From Parafrankia elaeagni (lineage in GTDB: Bacteria; Actinomycetota; Actinomycetes; Frankiales; Frankiaceae): 64,000 nucleotides of DNA. Positions 40,833 to 50,412 of this stretch are shown piece after piece. The DNA lies in NCBI RefSeq assembly GCF_000374165.1, contig NZ_KB893725.1:1-64000 (forward strand), in the 5' to 3' direction. Each line of letters begins with the position of its first letter. Position 1 is the stretch's first letter. Under the pieces are notes generated by a model. The model was not told the origin of the DNA. It saw nothing but the letters and a program-made list of their open reading frames with translations, and made no database searches. The position numbers were made by a program, and so were the translations under genes.

Positions 40833-40993
40833 TGACGGCCCGGGGTCGGGCGGACGGCGACTACGCCAACCGCAACAACGGAGCCCCGACACAGGTGGCC
40901 GACATCCGCCAGACGGGTGTTCTGCATGACATTCAGGTGAACACCCTCCGTACTGTCGCGGCGGCGACACCGGCAGGCCGTTCCGTGCCCTGA
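40833..40993 (+). CDS. Possible small hypothetical protein
   Basis: A 53-residue reading frame (MTARGRADGDYANRNNGAP...) ending 7 nt before the next gene's start. The Asn-containing composition and balanced codons look more protein-like than most shadows, but no ribosome site lies at the right distance and no family is recognised. It may be a leader peptide for translational coupling or merely non-coding. Confidence 0.25.
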
Positions 40994-41000
40994 TGATCGC

Positions 41001-42116
41001 GTGGTGCGCCTGACCCGCGTCCTCGGACCCGCGCTGGCACTCCTGCTCGTCGCGGGAGTCGCCGCGCTCGCGGTCGTGCCTCGCCTCGGCGCGGGCGGCG
41101 GCGACGAGCTGGTCACCGTCCGCGCCCTGGTCGGATCGGAGAAGCGGTCGTTCCTGACCGATCCCGACGTCACCAGGGCGCTGGCGGACGCCGGCTACCG
41201 GCTGACCGTCGACATCGCCGGCAGCCGCGACATCGCCACCCGGCCGGACCTGAGCGGTTACGACCTCGTCTTCCCCGCGAACACCCCGCAGGCCGACCGC
41301 ATCCGCCGCGATCACAACCTGACCCGCTCGCACCAGCCGTTCTACTCGCCGATGGCGATCGCCACGTTCGGCCCGATCGCCGAGCTGCTGACCCGGGCCG
41401 GCGTGGTCCGCGCCGAGGGCGATGTGCGCTTCTTCGACATGCGCGCCTACCTGGACCTGGTCGCGGCGGGCCGGCGCTGGTCCCAGCTGCCGGGCGCCGA
41501 CACCGTGTACGCCACCGACCGCTCGGTGCTCATCGGGTCGACGGACGTCCGCACCTCGAACTCGGCGGCGTTGTACCTGGCGCTCGTCTCCTACGTGGCG
41601 AACGACGACCAGGTGGTCACCGATCCGGCCAGGGCCGACGAGATGGCCGCCCTCGCCGCCGATCTGTTCCTGCGGCAGGGCTATCTCAACAGCACCACCG
41701 CGGAACCGTTCGACGAGTACCTCTCCATCGGCATGAGCAAGGCGCCACTCGTCATGATCTACGAGGCGCAGTTCCTGGAACGGGTCCGCGCGAACGACGG
41801 CTCGATCACCAGCCAGATGCTGCTTCTCTACCCGACGCCGACGATCTACGCCCGGCACACCGTGGTGCCGCTCACCGACGCCGGGGACGCGGTCGGCCAG
41901 CTGCTGACCACCGACCCGGGGCTGGTGCGGCTCGCCGTCCGGCACGGCTTCCGGCCCAGTGACCCGGCCGCCGCGGGCCAGGAACGCGGGCAGAGCGCCG
42001 CGAACACCGGCTCCGGGCCGCCCGAGCTGATCGACGTCGTCGAGCCGCCCAGCCAGGAGATCTCCGAGCGGATGATCGGCCGTATCGAGGAACGCTACCG
42101 GGGAGGCACCGGATGA
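41001..42116 (+). CDS. Membrane-anchored binding-protein-like domain
   Basis: A 371-residue protein with one N-terminal hydrophobic segment (VLGPALALLLVAGVAALAVV) acting as anchor or signal, followed by an extracellular domain of periplasmic-binding-protein type (VRALVGSEKRSFLTDPDV; DLVFPANTPQADRI). GTG at 41001 or 41004 is the start; the ribosome site is weak. The stop overlaps the ATG of the next gene by 4 nt. It is encoded immediately before a lipoprotein with binding-protein and VWA domains and an XpaC-like gene, a grouping seen with toxic-anion-resistance/TelA loci. Its ligand is unknown. Confidence 0.72.
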   Translation: MVRLTRVLGPALALLLVAGVAALAVVPRLGAGGGDELVTVRALVGSEKRSFLTDPDVTRALADAGYRLTVDIAGSRDIATRPDLSGYDLVFPANTPQADRIRRDHNLTRSHQPFYSPMAIATFGPIAELLTRAGVVRAEGDVRFFDMRAYLDLVAAGRRWSQLPGADTVYATDRSVLIGSTDVRTSNSAALYLALVSYVANDDQVVTDPARADEMAALAADLFLRQGYLNSTTAEPFDEYLSIGMSKAPLVMIYEAQFLERVRANDGSITSQMLLLYPTPTIYARHTVVPLTDAGDAVGQLLTTDPGLVRLAVRHGFRPSDPAAAGQERGQSAANTGSGPPELIDVVEPPSQEISERMIGRIEERYRGGTG

Positions 42117-43765
42117 TCCACCGCCCGATCCCGGGCCGGCTGCGGCGGAGCGCGGCCGCGTGCCTGGCGGTCCTCGTGGTCCTCGCCGTCCTCGCCGGTG
42201 CCGGAGCCTGCACCGGCGGGGACGAATCCCCCACCCGGCCGGACGGGACCGGCGGGCCCGGCCGGGTCGGCGGCACGCTGCGCATCCTGGCGGGTTCGGA
42301 GCTGCGGGACCTCGGCGGGATCCTCGAGGACTTCCAGCGCGAGAGCGGCGTCGAGGTCACCCTGGAGTACGCCGGGACCCTGGACGCCGTCGACCGGATC
42401 GCGGGCGGGCGGGCCGACGCCGACGCGGCGTGGCTCGCCTCCGACCGCTACCTGCACCTCGCCCTCGACGACCCGAAGACCGTCGTCGCCCGGTCGACCA
42501 CGATGATGTCCCCGGTGGTCGTCGGCGTGCGACCCGAGCTGGCGCAGCGGTTCGGCTGGGTCGGCAACTCGTCCGTGACCTGGGCGGACGTCGCGGAGAA
42601 GGTCGCGGTGGGTGAGCTCACCTACGCGATGACCAACCCCGCCGCCTCCAACTCGGGCTTCTCCGCGCTGACCGGCATCGCCGCCGCCCTCGCCGGCACC
42701 GCCGACGCCCTCACCGTCGACGACATCCGGCCCGACGCGCTGACGTCCTTCTTCTCCGGGCAGGTCCTCACCGCCGGCAGCTCCGCCTGGCTGACGGACG
42801 CCTTCGTCCGGTCGGCGACCCCCGTCGGCGCGATGATCAACTACGAGTCGGAGATCCTCGCGCTCAACGCCGACAGGCTTCGCTCGACACCGTTGACGAT
42901 CATCTACCCGCGGGACGGGATCATCACCGCCGACTACCCGCTGCAGCTCCTGCGGGCCGACCGCCGGGCCGCCTACGACGCGCTCGTCAGCTGGCTGCGC
43001 ACACCGGACGTCCAGCGCCGCCTCGCGACCGAGACCCACCGGCGCCCCGCCACTCCCGGTGTGCGGATCGACCCCGCGCCGTGGCCGACCGGGCCGCTGC
43101 CCGCCGAACTGCCCTTCCCCGCCACCCGCGCCGTGGCCGACCAGCTCCTGACCGCCTACCTGGGCCGTTTCCGCCGCCCCGCGCACGCGATCTTCGTCCT
43201 GGACGTCTCCCCGTCCATGGAGGGGGAACGGCTCGCCCTGCTGCGCTCCACGCTCGCCGGTCTGGCCGGTGCCGACGACTCGCTGGCCGGGCGGTTCACC
43301 CGGTTCCGCGAGCGGGAGCGCGTCACCCTGATCACCTTCAGCGGGGTGGTGCACCGCACCCAGGAGTTCACCGTCACCGACCCGGCGCCCGGCTCCCGCG
43401 ACCTGGCGGCGATCACCGCCGCCGCCGACGGCCTCACCCTGGGCTCCGGCACCGCGATCTACACCGCGCTGAACGCGGCCTACCGCTACGCGTCCGACGC
43501 CGTGGGGGACGACCCGAGCCACCTGACCTCGATCGTGCTGATGACCGACGGGGAGAACAACCAGGGCGAGACGGCGGACGCCTTCCGCGCCGCCTATCGG
43601 GCGCTCCCCGACACCGCGCGGGCGGTGCGGACCTTCTCCGTGGTCTTCGGGGATGCCCAGATCGACGAGATGCGCGCCATCGCGGACGAGACGGGAGGCG
43701 CGATGTTCGACGCGCGGTCGTCCTCCCTCTCCGAGGCGTTCCGTGAAATACGTGGCTATCAGTAA
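42113..43765 (+). CDS. Substrate-binding plus VWA domain lipoprotein
   Basis: A 550-residue exported protein. The hydrophobic signal ends in LAGAGAC, a near-lipobox, so it is probably lipid-anchored. A periplasmic-binding-like domain covers about residues 50-340 (GGTLRILAGSELRDLGG; NPAASNSGFSALTGIAAA), followed by a von Willebrand A domain with MIDAS residues in DVSPS (Asp364) and TDGEN (Asp479). The 4-nt overlap with the previous gene shows tight coupling. This kind of protein usually accompanies XpaC/TelA-like partners and may sense or bind a ligand at the cell surface in a metal-dependent way (inference). Confidence 0.84.
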   Translation: MIHRPIPGRLRRSAAACLAVLVVLAVLAGAGACTGGDESPTRPDGTGGPGRVGGTLRILAGSELRDLGGILEDFQRESGVEVTLEYAGTLDAVDRIAGGRADADAAWLASDRYLHLALDDPKTVVARSTTMMSPVVVGVRPELAQRFGWVGNSSVTWADVAEKVAVGELTYAMTNPAASNSGFSALTGIAAALAGTADALTVDDIRPDALTSFFSGQVLTAGSSAWLTDAFVRSATPVGAMINYESEILALNADRLRSTPLTIIYPRDGIITADYPLQLLRADRRAAYDALVSWLRTPDVQRRLATETHRRPATPGVRIDPAPWPTGPLPAELPFPATRAVADQLLTAYLGRFRRPAHAIFVLDVSPSMEGERLALLRSTLAGLAGADDSLAGRFTRFRERERVTLITFSGVVHRTQEFTVTDPAPGSRDLAAITAAADGLTLGSGTAIYTALNAAYRYASDAVGDDPSHLTSIVLMTDGENNQGETADAFRAAYRALPDTARAVRTFSVVFGDAQIDEMRAIADETGGAMFDARSSSLSEAFREIRGYQ

Positions 43766-44546
43766 GCGCATTGCTTCCTGGCTGGGTTCGGCCCGGAACA
43801 CGGCCGGCTGCGCCGCGGGGCTGTGCGGGATCGCCCTCGGTGCCACCGGTGTGGTGCCCGCCCCGTACTGGCCCCTCGCCACCGCCGCGCTCTACGCCGC
43901 GGGCGCCCTCGCCATGCCGGCCCGCCGCCCCACGCGCCCGGTCCCCCGCCCGCCAGACCCCCGCGGCCCCTCGGACGTGCCGGCGCGGCACGAAGCGGCG
44001 CGACACCAGGCGACACAGCACCAGGCGACACAGCACGAGGCGGAGCGGCACGAGGCGCGGGACAGCGGTGGACGGGCCCAGGTGCGGGACGTCCTGGACG
44101 CGCAGATCGCCAGGCTGGCCGGGCGGTCCACCCCCGTGGAGCCGGACCTGGTCTCGGCGGTGCGCGATCTCGCCGACGCGGTCCGTGAGTTCCTTGACGA
44201 CCCCGGGCTCGCGGGCCGGTCCCACGGCCCGGCGGACAGCGCGGGCCGTGCCATCGAGCGAACAGTCCGCGATCATCTGCCGGGGGTGCTCGACGAGTAC
44301 CTCGCCCTGCCGCGCCTGTACGCCACGCTGCACCGGCGCCCCGACGGCCGTACCCCGCACCAGGCCGCGTTCGACCGGCTCACCCTGCTCTCCGCGGTCG
44401 TCCACGCGGTCACCGCGGCGGCCTGGCGCGGCGACGAGGGGGCTGTCCGGGCCCAGGCGGAACGCCTCGCCCGGGAGCCGCTCCTGGCGCGGGACGAGCA
44501 GCCGCCGGACGGCGGCCCCGACGCCCCCGCGCCTCCCGGAGCCTGA
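43743..44546 (+). CDS. XpaC-like membrane protein
   Basis: A 267-residue protein starting GTG at 43743, overlapping the VWA gene by 23 nt. Two hydrophobic segments near residues 21-58 (CGIALGATGVV; LATAALYAAGALAM) are followed by a polar linker with ARHQATQHQATQHEAERHEA repeats and a helical domain. The segment HLPGVLDEYLALPRLYATL resembles the YLPTTLKLLEKY region of XpaC (5-bromo-4-chloroindolyl phosphate hydrolysis) proteins. The similarity is by pattern only. It is the third gene of the surface operon; no TelA-type gene follows. Confidence 0.6.
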   Translation: MKYVAISKRIASWLGSARNTAGCAAGLCGIALGATGVVPAPYWPLATAALYAAGALAMPARRPTRPVPRPPDPRGPSDVPARHEAARHQATQHQATQHEAERHEARDSGGRAQVRDVLDAQIARLAGRSTPVEPDLVSAVRDLADAVREFLDDPGLAGRSHGPADSAGRAIERTVRDHLPGVLDEYLALPRLYATLHRRPDGRTPHQAAFDRLTLLSAVVHAVTAAAWRGDEGAVRAQAERLAREPLLARDEQPPDGGPDAPAPPGA

Positions 44547-44855
44547 CGCGGCCCGGTTCCCCGCGCCCCGCGCCCCGTAACCCCGGACGTCGACAACCCC
44601 GGACGTCGACGCGGCAGCCGGCGCGCCCGACGGCGGGACGTCCCACGACCGCGCGCCCGCCGGCGGTAAACCCGAAGGCGCGCTGACCGGAGGCGCGCCT
44701 ACCGGAGGCGGAGCGGGCCGGAAATCGGAGCGGGCCGGATCAGGCTGGGATCGTGTGATCTCACCGGTGCTGACCGGGAGGGCCCTGCCGGCTCCGCCGG
44801 GTGATCGGGCAGGATATGTACAGGTAGCGCCGCCCGGCGCGGAACGAGACCAGGG
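44547..44855. other. 309-nt intergenic region with tandem and dispersed repeats
   Basis: No gene is seen. It contains the 16-bp tandem pair at 44579-44610 and a direct repeat of CGGAGCGGGCCGGA. The promoter of the following membrane protein gene should lie at its right end. Confidence 0.5.
44579..44610. repeat. 16-bp tandem repeat, two perfect copies
   Basis: AACCCCGGACGTCGAC is repeated at 44579-44594 and 44595-44610, 32 nt after the XpaC-like gene. Confidence 0.9.
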
Positions 44856-46781
44856 ATGCTGACGACCTACCTGCTGGGCCTGGGATCCGCGGTGTGCTTC
44901 GGCGTCGCCGCAGTGATCCAGCAGCGCGTGGCCTTCCACGCGCCGCCCGAGGACGTGCTGCGGCTGCGGCTGCTGCTGTGGCTGGTCCGGCGTCCGATGT
45001 GGGACCTCGGTGTGCTCCTGTCCGCGGTCGGGACCTTCGCGTCCGCGGCCGCGCTCGCCCGGTCGACCGTCGCCTTCGTCGCGCCGCTGCAGGTCTGCCA
45101 GCTGCTCTTCGCGCTGCCGCTGGCCGCGTTCTGGGCGCGAAGACGGGTCCCGCGGCGGGACTGGCTGGCCGCAATGGCGACCGCGCTCGGCCTGGCCACC
45201 TTCCTCCTCGCGGGTGATCCGCACCAGGGCGAGGTCGAAGCGGCGACAACGCTCGGCTGGATCCTGACCGGTGGCTCGATCGGCGGCCTGGCCGCCTGGT
45301 CGGTGCTCGGCACCCGCCGGCTCGACCCGGCGCGCCGTGCCACCCTGCTCGCCGGCGGCGCGGGCCTGCTCTCCGCCCTGCAGGGCGCCCTCATCGGGAG
45401 CGTCGGCCGGCTGGTGGAGACGTCCGGCATCGGGGCCGTCCCGACGTCCTGGCAGACCTATGCGGTCGTCGTGGTGGCGCTGAGCAGCGGCCTGCTGCTG
45501 CAGAGCGCCTACGAGATGGCCCCGCTGCCCGCCTCCCTGCCCGCCGCGGTCAGCCTCGAGCCCCTCGGCGGCGTGGCGATCGGAGTCTTCCTGCTCGGCG
45601 GCATGCTCCGCCTCAACCCGCTCGCCATCGCCGGTGAGATCGCGGGTCTCGCCATCATGATCCTGGGTGTCCGGGCCCTGGCCGCCTCGCCGCTGGTCAC
45701 CGGGCAGCTCTCCCGGCTGCGCGCGCGGACGTCCCAGGGCCAGCTCTCACGGCTCGAGGACCTGCTCCACCGCGATCTGGAACTGCTGCGCGATGACCTG
45801 ATCCGTGGGCGCCGCGCCAGCACCGACCGGGCGCAGCGCCGCCAGTGCCGGCGGCTGCACAACGACCTGGACCGCATCCACTGCGAACTCGCCCGGCTCG
45901 TCGACGACCGGGACCATCTCGATTCCCGCATCCAGACGATGCGCGCGGGCGGGCGGTCCGACGGCCACTGCACCACGGCCGTGGCGGGCGTTCCGGGGAC
46001 GACGCCGGCGGAAGACGCCCCTGCGGGCGAGACCGTTCCCAACGGATCCGTTCCCAACGGATCCGTACCAGGCGGGCTCGAGCCAGGCGGGCTCGAGCCA
46101 GGCAGCAGTGCACGATCAGCGGAACCCGGCACGCTCGGGACCTCGCTCAGACGGCTCTCGGCCCGGGTTCGGCTGCGGACGGCCCTGGCGGCCCCTCCCG
46201 TCGAGCCCACCCCGTCCCCGCGGGACACCACGCCCGCCCCCGGCGGCCGGACAGCGGCCATTGCATCCACCGGCGTCGCGGAGCCCAGCGAGGCGACCAC
46301 CGGGATGAGAGGCCGTGGCCGGCGATCGGGCGCGGGTCGCCCGTCGGCCCGCGTCCCGCGCGGAACAGCACCCCGACCGGTCAGGACGCCCGGAGGCGCC
46401 ACTCCCCCCGCCGCCCCACACCCGCACCGGGCCCAGCCGGTGACGCCGGGTTCGTCCGCCGCGCCCCCGCGGGCCGGTCGGGTTTCGGCCCGCGCAGGTC
46501 GGGCCGAGCCAGCGCAGCCAGGCAGTCCGCCCCGCCCGCAGCGCACCCCCACGGGCGCCTCCGCGCCTGGGCCGGCCGCCTCGCCGCCGCCCCCGGCGAA
46601 CGGTCCGGCGGCCGGCCGGCCCGACGCGTCTCCGGATGTCGTCAGCGATCATGATCTCGCCGCCTCGCAGCGGGCGCTGGACGCCCGTGCGGACGCCCTG
46701 CTCTCCCAGGCCGAGGAGCTTTCGGTGAAGGCCGAGACCGTCCTGCGCTCACTGGCCGGACGTCCACCGGCGGCACCCTGA
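44856..46781 (+). CDS. DMT-like multi-pass membrane protein with long disordered tail
   Basis: A 641-residue protein. Residues 1-285 contain about nine hydrophobic segments in the pattern of drug/metabolite (EamA-like) transporters. A charged, coiled-coil-prone section follows at about 300-370 (LEDLLHRDLELLRDD; RRLHNDLDRIHCELARLVDDR). Residues about 375-590 are Pro/Ala/Gly/Arg-rich with NGSVPNGSVP and LEPGGLEPG repeats, and a final helix of about 40 residues (LDARADALLSQAEEL) ends the chain. The tail is unusual for a transporter and suggests a scaffolding or regulatory cytoplasmic part. ATG at 44856. No partner gene is coupled. Confidence 0.72.
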   Translation: MLTTYLLGLGSAVCFGVAAVIQQRVAFHAPPEDVLRLRLLLWLVRRPMWDLGVLLSAVGTFASAAALARSTVAFVAPLQVCQLLFALPLAAFWARRRVPRRDWLAAMATALGLATFLLAGDPHQGEVEAATTLGWILTGGSIGGLAAWSVLGTRRLDPARRATLLAGGAGLLSALQGALIGSVGRLVETSGIGAVPTSWQTYAVVVVALSSGLLLQSAYEMAPLPASLPAAVSLEPLGGVAIGVFLLGGMLRLNPLAIAGEIAGLAIMILGVRALAASPLVTGQLSRLRARTSQGQLSRLEDLLHRDLELLRDDLIRGRRASTDRAQRRQCRRLHNDLDRIHCELARLVDDRDHLDSRIQTMRAGGRSDGHCTTAVAGVPGTTPAEDAPAGETVPNGSVPNGSVPGGLEPGGLEPGSSARSAEPGTLGTSLRRLSARVRLRTALAAPPVEPTPSPRDTTPAPGGRTAAIASTGVAEPSEATTGMRGRGRRSGAGRPSARVPRGTAPRPVRTPGGATPPAAPHPHRAQPVTPGSSAAPPRAGRVSARAGRAEPAQPGSPPRPQRTPTGASAPGPAASPPPPANGPAAGRPDASPDVVSDHDLAASQRALDARADALLSQAEELSVKAETVLRSLAGRPPAAP

Positions 46782-47003
46782 TCCCGGACCGCGGATCCGC
46801 GGGATCGCGCGGGCCTGTCGCTGTGGTCCAGGTCACCTGAACGGCGCGTTACCGGAAGAAAGACCGGAGGCCGGACTAGTTGTATGCTGCAGCCAAATTG
46901 CCAGGACGAACGGCTTGGCGGATCATGCGACTGGACGGTACCGCGGCCCCGGCGGCGGCGGCATCCGTTCCAGCAGACCGACCTCAGGAAGAGCACCACG
47001 CGC

Positions 47004-47630
47004 ATGGACGAGACCAAGGCACCCACCGACCAGCAACGTCCGGCGGGCCACGAGCATCCGGCGGGCCCCGAGCGCCCACAGAGCCCCGAGCATCCGGAGA
47101 ACCGCGAGTACCAGGTGGCACAGCTCGCCGACGATCTCGCACGCCTGCTCCGGGGCCTCGCCCGCGCCCGCAGCCAGTACCTCGCCCGCGCCCGGGACGA
47201 TGTCGAGTGGGCCGCGCAGATCCTGATCTCGCACCTGGCCGCGAACGGCCCGAAACGGCTCGGCGCCCTCGCCGCGTCCGTCCAGTCTGATCCGTCCACC
47301 GTCAGCAGGCAGGTCTCGGCGCTCGTCCGGGCCGGCTATGTCGAGCGGCGCGCCGATCCGGATGACGGGCGCGCCGTGGTCCTGGACGTCACCGAGGCGG
47401 GCCGGGAGGTCTACCGAGACCACATCGAGATCCGCAACCGGCGTTACGAGGACATGCTCGCCGGCTGGAGCAGCGAGGACCTGGTCACCTTCACCACCCT
47501 GCTGCGCAGGTTCGGGGACGAGATGGAGGTGCACCAGCCCACCTGGGTCTCCCGACCCGAGACCACTCGACTCAGCCGGGAGACGTCCGCCCAGGGCAGA
47601 CCCGCGCCGCAGGAGGCACACCACATATGA
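47004..47630 (+). CDS. MarR-family transcriptional regulator
   Basis: A 208-residue winged-helix regulator. The DNA-binding part reads GPKRLGALAASVQSDPSTVSRQ followed by VRAGYVERRADPDDGRAVVLDVTEAG, the standard MarR wing. It has a polar 40-residue N-terminal extension of HPAGPERPQ-type repeats. The ATG at 47004 is chosen because AGGAAGAG precedes it; the reading further upstream is not needed. It overlaps the following DHA2 efflux gene by 4 nt (ATGA), so it almost certainly controls that pump, most likely as a ligand-relieved repressor. Confidence 0.9.
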   Translation: MDETKAPTDQQRPAGHEHPAGPERPQSPEHPENREYQVAQLADDLARLLRGLARARSQYLARARDDVEWAAQILISHLAANGPKRLGALAASVQSDPSTVSRQVSALVRAGYVERRADPDDGRAVVLDVTEAGREVYRDHIEIRNRRYEDMLAGWSSEDLVTFTTLLRRFGDEMEVHQPTWVSRPETTRLSRETSAQGRPAPQEAHHI

Positions 47631-49576
47631 CCGCCGACACGACGACCGCGGCGCAGGCACCGGCACCGGCACCGGGCGGGCTCACCCACCGCCAGATCAT
47701 GACCATCGTCACGGCACTGCTGCTGGGAACCTTCCTCGCCGCGCTCGACCAGACAGTGGTCACGACCGCCATCCGGAGCATCGGCGACGACCTGCACGGG
47801 CTGTCCGCCCAGGCCTGGGTCACCACGGCGTTCCTCATCACCTCGACGGTCACCACCCCGCTCTACGGCAAGCTCTCGGACATCTACGGGCGCAAGCCGC
47901 TGTTCATGATCGCCATCTCGGTCTTCATCGTCGGCTCGGTGCTGTGCGGGATCGCGTCCGACATGTACGTGCTCGCCGGCTTCCGCGCCTTCCAGGGACT
48001 CGGCGCGGGCGGCCTGTTCTCGCTGGCGATGTCGATCATGGCGGACATCGTGTCGCCGCAGCAGCGCCCCAAGTACATGGCCTACTTCATGGGGACCTTC
48101 GCGACCTCCAGCGTCGCCGGGCCACTCATCGGCGGGTTCCTGTCCGGTCGCGACAGCCTGCTCGGGCTCGCCGGATGGCGCTGGATCTTCTGGATCAACG
48201 TCCCGATCGGACTGGCGGCGCTCGTGGCCGTCAACCGGGTCCTGCGGGGAGGCCGCAGCCGGGGCGACTCCCGCATCGACTGGTGGGGAACCGTCGCGAT
48301 CATCGCGGCGGTCGTGCCGCTTCTCCTCGTCGCCGAACAGGGACGCGACTGGGGCTGGGGCTCCCCCCTCTCCATCGCCTGCTATGTCATCGGCGTACTC
48401 GGCCTCGCGTGGTTCATCGTCGCCGAACAGCGCATGGGCGACGACGCACTGATCCCCCTGCGGCTGTTCCGGGCCCGCGCGTTCTCCGTCGGCTCGGCGC
48501 TGTCGGTCGTCCTCGGCATCGCGATGTTCGGCGGTCTCGCGACCATTCCCCTCTACCTGCAGATCGTCAAGGGCGCGTCACCGACCGAAGCCGGCCTGCT
48601 GATGCTCCCCCTGATGACCGGCATCATGACGGCGTCCATGATCTCCGGGCGCCTGATCGCCCGCACCGGCCACTACCGCCCCTACCCGATCATCGGCGCC
48701 GCGGCGATGATCGCCGCGTTCCTCCTGCTCTCCCGGATCGGCGCCGACACACCGCTGTGGCAGACGAGCCTCATGATGGCGCTGTACGGCCTCGGGCTCG
48801 GCCAGAGCATGCAGACCCTGGTCGTCGCGCTGCAGAACTGCGTGGCCCCCCGGGACATCGGCGTGGCGACGGCGTCCGCCACCTTCTTCCGGCAGATCGG
48901 CGGCACCCTGGGAACCGCGGTCTTCCTGTCGATCCTCTTCGGCGCGGCACCCGCCCAGATCGCGGACGCCTACCAGGACGCACAGGGCAGCTCCGCGTTC
49001 ACCGCGGCCGCCGCCGCCCACCCCGACCAGCTCCGCCAGGTCACCTCCAGCGGATCCCTCGACGACTCCGCGTTCCTGCAGGAGATCGACAAGGCGCTCG
49101 CCCACCCGTTCATGGTCGGCTTCTCGAACTCGATGGACCTGGTGTTCCTGGTCGCCGCCGCCGTCATCGCGGTCGGCCTGGTGCTGGCGGTGGTCCTCCC
49201 CGAGGTCCCGCTGCGGACCGTCTCCGGGCTCGAGGCCGCCCGCGCCGAGGCAGGCCGCGCGGCGGCAGCAACCGCAGCCACGGCGGTCGCGGAAGCTGGC
49301 AGCGCCTCAGCCGCGGAGGCGACAGGTGACGCAGCGGGCCGCACGGCGGTGCCCGGCTCCGACCCGACCCCGACCCCAGCCCCGGCCCCGGCCCCGGCCG
49401 AGAAGACCCTCGTCGGAGGGACCTCGCTGGGCGGAGCGGCCCGGCCATCCCGCGAAGCCGGAGGAACCGAGGAACCGGCAGGAGTCCGGGAGCCAGCGGA
49501 ATCCGAGGGAGCCAGCGGCGCCGCGGAGGCCGGGGACGTCGCGCCGCGTGGTGCTCAGGCAGGAAGCGCTTCCTGA
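47627..49576 (+). CDS. DHA2-family MFS multidrug efflux transporter
   Basis: A 649-residue 14-helix major facilitator (EmrB/QacA type). Motif C-like and A-like sequences are present: LDQTVVTTAIRSIGDDL, GKLSDIYGRKPLF and GFRAFQGLGAGGLFSL. It should export drugs or other hydrophobic compounds using the proton gradient. The last about 110 residues are Ala/Pro/Gly-rich and cytoplasmic. Translationally coupled to the MarR gene. Its 3' end overlaps the convergent HxlR gene by 22 nt. Confidence 0.92.
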   Translation: MTADTTTAAQAPAPAPGGLTHRQIMTIVTALLLGTFLAALDQTVVTTAIRSIGDDLHGLSAQAWVTTAFLITSTVTTPLYGKLSDIYGRKPLFMIAISVFIVGSVLCGIASDMYVLAGFRAFQGLGAGGLFSLAMSIMADIVSPQQRPKYMAYFMGTFATSSVAGPLIGGFLSGRDSLLGLAGWRWIFWINVPIGLAALVAVNRVLRGGRSRGDSRIDWWGTVAIIAAVVPLLLVAEQGRDWGWGSPLSIACYVIGVLGLAWFIVAEQRMGDDALIPLRLFRARAFSVGSALSVVLGIAMFGGLATIPLYLQIVKGASPTEAGLLMLPLMTGIMTASMISGRLIARTGHYRPYPIIGAAAMIAAFLLLSRIGADTPLWQTSLMMALYGLGLGQSMQTLVVALQNCVAPRDIGVATASATFFRQIGGTLGTAVFLSILFGAAPAQIADAYQDAQGSSAFTAAAAAHPDQLRQVTSSGSLDDSAFLQEIDKALAHPFMVGFSNSMDLVFLVAAAVIAVGLVLAVVLPEVPLRTVSGLEAARAEAGRAAAATAATAVAEAGSASAAEATGDAAGRTAVPGSDPTPTPAPAPAPAEKTLVGGTSLGGAARPSREAGGTEEPAGVREPAESEGASGAAEAGDVAPRGAQAGSAS

Positions 49577-50370
49577 ACCGCGGGCAGCGTCTCCTGCGCT
49601 GCCGGCACACCCTGCCGCACTGCTGCCGGCACGACGTCCCGCGCGGAGGGCGCGGAGGGCGCGGAGGGCGCGCTGGTCTGGGTGCGGCGTTGCCGCCCCC
49701 GGCCCAGGCTCTCGGCGAAGACGCCCGTGTTGAACCAGTCCGGGAACTCCCGCACCAGGCCGGCCGGGCCCAGCATGCGGACCTGCCCGTTGGTCCGCAG
49801 CTCCCGGAAGGACGCCATTCCCATCAGCCAGCGGAGCAGATGCGCCGTCTCGGCCTCGAGCGTCAGGTCGTCGTCACGGCCGGGAGCCTCCCGGCACACC
49901 GTGACCGCACCGTCATCGATGTCAAGCCAGCCTTCGGCCGCGCCCGCGCCGGTGAGCACCAGGTGGACCACGGTCCGCCGCTCCGGCAGCACCCCGGCGA
50001 TCGCGCACTGGTGCAGACGCCACATCAGGCCCAGGCCGTCGCACTCCTCGTCCGTCGGATCGCCGAACATCCACTCGGCCGCCCACTGGCCGATCGCCCA
50101 CACCACCGGTGACAGCGCCTGCCCCGCCTCGGTCAGCGAGTACCGCACCTGCTGGCCGCGCGGGGCCGGCGCGCGGCGGACCAGCCCACGGCGTTCGAGC
50201 ATGCGCAGCCGCTGAGCCAGCAGCGTCCGGCTCAGCCGGGGCAGCCCACGGTGGATCTCGTTGAAGCCGCTAGCCCCCACACCCAGCTCGCGGATGACCA
50301 GGGGCGTCCAGCGGTCACCGACGATCTCGACGCCCAGCGCTATCGGACAGTACTCGACGTGGCGGCCCAT
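49555..50370 (-). CDS. HxlR-family transcriptional regulator
   Basis: A 271-residue regulator whose N-terminal about 105 residues are the HxlR winged helix, beginning CPIALGVEIVGDRWTPLVIREL with the conserved Cys and ending in RYSLTEAGQALSPV. A C-terminal SCP2-like/ligand half (GWLDIDDGAVTV) follows. The ATG at 50370 is preferred. The tail encodes APSAPSAPSA through three 9-bp repeats (49643-49669). It is divergent from the methyltransferase gene. Several GTAC-centred palindromes in the gap (50404-50480) resemble HxlR-type sites. Confidence 0.87.
   Translation of the reverse strand: MGRHVEYCPIALGVEIVGDRWTPLVIRELGVGASGFNEIHRGLPRLSRTLLAQRLRMLERRGLVRRAPAPRGQQVRYSLTEAGQALSPVVWAIGQWAAEWMFGDPTDEECDGLGLMWRLHQCAIAGVLPERRTVVHLVLTGAGAAEGWLDIDDGAVTVCREAPGRDDDLTLEAETAHLLRWLMGMASFRELRTNGQVRMLGPAGLVREFPDWFNTGVFAESLGRGRQRRTQTSAPSAPSAPSARDVVPAAVRQGVPAAQETLPAVQEALPA
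49643..49669. repeat. 9-bp tandem repeat, three copies
   Basis: GCGGAGGGC is repeated exactly three times inside the 3' part of the HxlR gene, encoding Ser-Ala-Pro units. Confidence 0.85.
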
Positions 50371-50412
50371 GCCCCGATGCTCGCACCGCCTCCCCGCCGC
50401 AGGGAGTACACA

